NCBI RefSeq assembly: GCF_000585995.1
Contig: NZ_CP007410.1
Location: 6,007,001-6,071,000, forward strand
DNA: 64,000 bases
Direction of reading: 5' to 3'
DNA from: Pseudomonas brassicacearum
GTDB taxonomy: Bacteria; Pseudomonadota; Gammaproteobacteria; Pseudomonadales; Pseudomonadaceae
The notes beneath the pieces were generated by a model. That model did not search any database, was not told the origin of the DNA, and saw nothing but the letters and a program-made list of their open reading frames with translations. Below are positions 60,849 through 64,000 of this stretch, one piece after another (within the stretch, counting starts at the first letter, position 1; each line of letters opens with the position of its first letter). Made by a program: the position numbers and the translations under genes.

Positions 60849-60939
60849 GGTGGTTTTCTCCGGTAGCAGATCATTTCAACCTACTGCCGGCCACCGAGGC
60901 CCACAATCACAGTCCAGGCGCTGAATGCGCCATCATCAC

Positions 60940-62229
60940 TCAACCCGCGGCGGCTTCCATGCGCACCGCGCCGCGGCGGTTCTGCCCAAAGGCAATCACA
61001 CAGTTACGCCCCGCACCCTTGGCGTTATAGAGCGCCTGGTCGGCGGACTTGAGCACTTCCTCGGGGGTGCGTTGCTCGAGGCGTTCCGCGACGCCGATGC
61101 TGACCGTCACCGAGACACTGGACGCACCGGCCCCGGCGCGACGCTGACGGCCTTGTTGATCATCCTGGGGACGACTGTCGGGATTACGCAACTGAATGCT
61201 GTACGTCTCGATGGACTGGCGGATGACTTCCAGATGAGGCATGCACTCGTCGATGGTCTTGCCGGCAAACACCAGCGCGAATTCCTCACCGCCGTAGCGA
61301 TACGCCCTACCCCCACCACCGATCTTTGACAACTTGCTGGCCACCAGGCGCAACACTTGGTCGCCCACGTCGTGGCCGTGGGTGTCGTTGAATTTCTTGA
61401 AGTGGTCCACGTCGCTCATCGCCAACACATAATTGCGTCCCAGGCGTTGCATGCGTTCATTCAGGGCCCGTCGCCCCGGCAGACCGGTCAGCTCGTCACG
61501 GAAAGCCATTTGATAGGCCTCATGAGCGACCGCGGCGGCGATCATCAACATCACCTGGCTGCACATGATGTTCAGGGTGAACGGCAGGATGAAGGTCTTG
61601 GGCAGCATCCAGAACACCCCCAGCAACCCCACCAATTGCGCGGCATGCAGGGGGCGGGGGTTGCGCCAGTATTGCCAGGCCAGCAACACAAACACCGCGG
61701 TGAACACCGGGTAGGACAATTGGATCAGGCTCATCCAGGCGCCATGCAACGCCGGCCAGCGGATCTCCGAGAGCCACAACAGCAACGCCTGGGGAAAACT
61801 CTGCTCCAGGGCCAGCGCCACGCTGCCAAAGACCAGCAACACCGCGAACCGCGCCACCATGTCCTGGAACAGGTGGGTGCGCTCCTGCCACGCCGCGAAC
61901 AGCCCGAACAGCAACGGCAGCAGCAGGCAGACAAGGTGGAACACCACCGCGGCGTCTTCACGCACCTTGCCGTTGTCGCGATAGAAGTCAGTCTGGGTGT
62001 CCAGCAAAAAGTAGGCGATGTACACCGTGACCATCAGGAACAGTTCACGCTGGCGACGATAGACCGCGCAATACGCACCGCCCAGCAGCAACACCAACGT
62101 CGGAAGCACGTTGAACAGCGAGGTGAAGAAAACGTTGAGATCCTTGACGTAGGCAGCCGCGAGCCCCGCCAGCAACAGCAGCAATGACGGTAGGAAATGG
62201 CTGAAACGTACAGCGGAAGAACGCGGCAA
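60940..62229 (-). CDS. membrane diguanylate cyclase (GGDEF)
   Basis: 429 residues. The N-terminal ~240 residues contain about seven or eight hydrophobic helices, beginning FLPSLLLLLAGLAAAYV. A C-terminal GGDEF domain follows (~255-410): DELTGLPGRRALNERM, MSDVDHFKKFNDTHGHDVGD and the active site RYGGEEFALVF. The inhibitory RxxD motif normally five residues before GGEEF is absent (GGGGRAYRYGGEEF), so product feedback should be weak. A short Arg/Gln insert lies between strands near ~370. It synthesises c-di-GMP. It lies between two acyl-CoA dehydrogenase genes on the same strand. Confidence 0.92.
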   Translation of the reverse strand: MPRSSAVRFSHFLPSLLLLLAGLAAAYVKDLNVFFTSLFNVLPTLVLLLGGAYCAVYRRQRELFLMVTVYIAYFLLDTQTDFYRDNGKVREDAAVVFHLVCLLLPLLFGLFAAWQERTHLFQDMVARFAVLLVFGSVALALEQSFPQALLLWLSEIRWPALHGAWMSLIQLSYPVFTAVFVLLAWQYWRNPRPLHAAQLVGLLGVFWMLPKTFILPFTLNIMCSQVMLMIAAAVAHEAYQMAFRDELTGLPGRRALNERMQRLGRNYVLAMSDVDHFKKFNDTHGHDVGDQVLRLVASKLSKIGGGGRAYRYGGEEFALVFAGKTIDECMPHLEVIRQSIETYSIQLRNPDSRPQDDQQGRQRRAGAGASSVSVTVSIGVAERLEQRTPEEVLKSADQALYNAKGAGRNCVIAFGQNRRGAVRMEAAAG

Positions 62230-62396
62230 AGGGTAAAGCTCCGACCGGGCTGAGCAAAGATGGCATTGTGCCTGCTATTGCGGCGTAAGGCACTGGAGAT
62301 GCGACAGATGTCACACTGCCATCCCTGTAACGGCAGGAGGGAATATTTTCTTAGTGCTTTGTTGGATGAATGTTGTTTCACGAACTTCGAGCACTC

Positions 62397-62488
62397 CTGT
62401 GGGAGCGAGCTTGCTCGCGATAGCGGTACTTCTGCTGACAGTAATGCCGAATGTACCGCCGTCATCGCGAGCAAGCTCGCTCCCACAG
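62397..62488. repeat. REP doublet (inverted pair)
   Basis: Facing REP copies (CTGTGGGAGCGAGCTTGCTC and complement) between acyl-CoA dehydrogenase paralogue 3 and the diguanylate cyclase. Confidence 0.92.
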
Positions 62489-62505
62489 GGGGGGTGTGCG
62501 GACAT

Positions 62506-62541
62506 GAAAAAAGCCGCTGCTCCCGAGGGAAGCAGCGGCTT
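62506..62541 (-). terminator. terminator of acyl-CoA dehydrogenase paralogue 3
   Basis: AAGCCGCTGCT pairs with AGCAGCGGCTT (11 bp) around a 9-nt loop. On the minus strand a run of T follows. It lies 20 bp after the stop codon at 62561. Confidence 0.92.
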
Positions 62542-62560
62542 GTGAAGAACCGCTTGAGGC

Positions 62561-64000
62561 TTAGTAGCCCAGTGCGAAGTTCTCTTCTTTCATGTCCATC
62601 AGGTTGTTGGCGCCCGACAGCATGGTTGCCACGTGAGTACGCGTACGCGGCAGGATGCGCTGGAAGTAGAAGCGTGCGGTCTGCAACTTGGCGGTGTAGA
62701 AGGCTTCTTCGGTGGTGCCGGCGGCGAGCTTTTCCGCTGCCAGGCGCGCCATGTCGGCCCAGAAATAGGCCAGGCAGGCGTAACCGGAGTACATCAGGTA
62801 GTCCACCGACGCCGCGCCGACTTCCTCGCGATCCTTCATGGCCGCCATACCGACCTTCATGGTCAATTCGCCCCACTCTTTGTTCAGCGCAGCCAACGGT
62901 TCTACGAACTCCTTGACCGCTTCGTTGCCTTCGTTGCCCTGGCAGAACTTGTGGACGATCTTGGTGAAGCCCTTGAGTGCCTCGCCCTGGGTCATCAACA
63001 CTTTGCGACCCAGCAGGTCGAGGGCCTGGATGCCGGTGGTGCCTTCGTACAGCATCGAGATACGGCTGTCGCGAACGTTCTGCTCCATACCCCACTCGGC
63101 GATGAAGCCGTGGCCGCCGTAGATCTGCACGCCATGGTTGGCCGATTCGAAGCCGACTTCGGTCATGAATGCCTTGGCGATTGGCGTCATGAACGCCAGC
63201 AGCGCATCGGCTTTTTTCTTCTCTTCCTCGTCCACGCCATACTTGACGATGTCGACCTGCTTGGCGGTGAAGTAGACCATCGCACGGTTACCTTCGGCGA
63301 AGGCCTTCATGGTCAGCAGCATGCGACGCACGTCAGGGTGCACGATGATCGGGTCGGCGGCCTTGTCCGGTGCTTTCGGGCCGGTCAGGGAACGCATCTG
63401 CAGGCGGTCACGGGCGTATTTCAGGCCACCCTGGAAACCGATTTCGGCGTGGGCCAGGCCTTGCAGCGCGGTGCCCAGGCGTGCGGTGTTCATGAAGGTG
63501 AACATGCAGTTCAGGCCTTTGTTCGCCGGGCCGATCAGGAAACCGGTGGCCGCGTCGAAGTTCATCACGCAAGTGGCGTTGCCGTGGATGCCCATCTTGT
63601 GCTCCAGGGAACCGCAGCTCACCGCATTGCGCTGGCCGATGGAGCCATCGGCGTTAGGCAGGAATTTTGGAACGATGAACAGCGAAATGCCCTTGGTACC
63701 GGCCGGTGCATCCGGCAGGCGCGCCAGGACGATATGGACGATGTTGTCGGCCATGTCGTGTTCGCCGGCCGAAATGAAGATCTTGGTACCGGAAACCTTG
63801 TAGGAACCGTCCGCTTGCGGCTCGGCCTTGGTGCGCAGCATGCCCAGGTCGGTGCCGCAGTGCGGTTCGGTCAAGCACATGGTGCCGGTCCATTCGCCAG
63901 ACACCAGCTTGGTCAGGTAAGCCTCTTGTTGCTCAGGCGTACCGTGCTCGGAAATGGTGTTCATCGCGCCATGGGACAGGCCCGGGTACATGCCCCACGA
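62561..64000 (-). CDS. acyl-CoA dehydrogenase (paralogue 3, N-terminus outside window)
   Basis: About 480 residues visible, open to the window edge; roughly 120 N-terminal residues are missing relative to the other two copies. It has MCLTEPHCGTDLGML, VSGTKIFISAGEHDMAD, GPANKGLNCMFTFMN, MLYEGTTGIQALDLLGRK and a FadE-like C-terminal extension. The catalytic neighbourhood reads GTTGIQ where the others read GTNGIQ. A strong terminator follows. It is part of a cluster with the two paralogues downstream. Confidence 0.93.
   Translation of the reverse strand, partial: SWGMYPGLSHGAMNTISEHGTPEQQEAYLTKLVSGEWTGTMCLTEPHCGTDLGMLRTKAEPQADGSYKVSGTKIFISAGEHDMADNIVHIVLARLPDAPAGTKGISLFIVPKFLPNADGSIGQRNAVSCGSLEHKMGIHGNATCVMNFDAATGFLIGPANKGLNCMFTFMNTARLGTALQGLAHAEIGFQGGLKYARDRLQMRSLTGPKAPDKAADPIIVHPDVRRMLLTMKAFAEGNRAMVYFTAKQVDIVKYGVDEEEKKKADALLAFMTPIAKAFMTEVGFESANHGVQIYGGHGFIAEWGMEQNVRDSRISMLYEGTTGIQALDLLGRKVLMTQGEALKGFTKIVHKFCQGNEGNEAVKEFVEPLAALNKEWGELTMKVGMAAMKDREEVGAASVDYLMYSGYACLAYFWADMARLAAEKLAAGTTEEAFYTAKLQTARFYFQRILPRTRTHVATMLSGANNLMDMKEENFALGY

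Larger units (their letters stand above)
62230..62560. other. intergenic region upstream of the diguanylate cyclase
   Basis: 331 bp. It holds a short dyad (CTGCC...GGCAG, around 62320-62337), the REP doublet at 62397-62488 and the terminator of the upstream acyl-CoA dehydrogenase gene. The cyclase promoter should lie near 62240-62390 on the minus strand. No further gene is seen. Confidence 0.55.

Overview
The window is a chromosomal segment of a fluorescent Pseudomonas (P. fluorescens/P. putida lineage). Supporting this are GC-rich coding bias, Pseudomonas-type REP palindromes with a core like GGGAGCGAGCTTGCTCGC at ten intergenic sites, and gene order matching the Pseudomonas core: trpE-gph-rpe, amgK-murU, lptD-surA-pdxA-rsmA-apaGH-glpE, prkA-yeaH-spoVR, rpsU-dnaG-rpoD, davBA and pqqFABCDE. 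Nearly everything is conserved core genome. There is no prophage, intact insertion sequence or CRISPR array.

Layout. 1-4.1 kb (minus): trpE (cut by the window edge), gph, rpe and an iron-type alcohol dehydrogenase. 4.2-12.3 kb (minus): a four-gene ABC importer plus a sensor kinase/response regulator pair, syntenic with agtABCD/agtSR (4-aminobutyrate and 5-aminovalerate uptake in P. aeruginosa). 12.4-16 kb: a DUF3530 envelope protein, a DjlA-like co-chaperone and the MurNAc-recycling enzymes MurU and AmgK. 16.1-23.8 kb (plus): outer-membrane biogenesis and housekeeping operon lptD to glpE. 24-29 kb: prkA-yeaH-spoVR stress operon. 29-33 kb: cca, folK, folB, plsY, tsaD. 33-37.7 kb: macromolecular synthesis operon rpsU-dnaG-rpoD. 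37.8-41.6 kb: an RmcA-type PAS/GGDEF/EAL protein, then a CAT-anticodon tRNA with tRNA-Ile2 features and a decayed integrase remnant. 42.2-45.8 kb: a large unrecognised membrane-anchored protein, an Lrp-type regulator and a HigBA-type toxin-antitoxin pair. 46.1-48.6 kb: davB-davA (lysine to 5-aminovalerate). 48.7-56.5 kb: pqqF, pqqA-E and a prolyl-oligopeptidase-type peptidase. 56.6-64 kb: a Pmp3 membrane peptide, a Gac-controlled Rsm small RNA, three paralogous acyl-CoA dehydrogenases (the last cut by the window edge) and a diguanylate cyclase.

The most valuable item that gene callers miss is at 56.9-57.1 kb. A perfect GacA upstream activating palindrome (TGTAAG-N6-CTTACA) is followed at the right distance by a -10-like box, about 120 nt with roughly eight GGA motifs, and a UUCG-loop terminator. 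This is an RsmY/RsmX-type regulatory RNA.

Functionally, the window holds both a route that makes 5-aminovalerate (DavBA) and a probable uptake and sensing system for it (Agt). A 16-bp GTAGGG/CCCTAC palindrome upstream of agtA is a candidate operator for the paired regulator.
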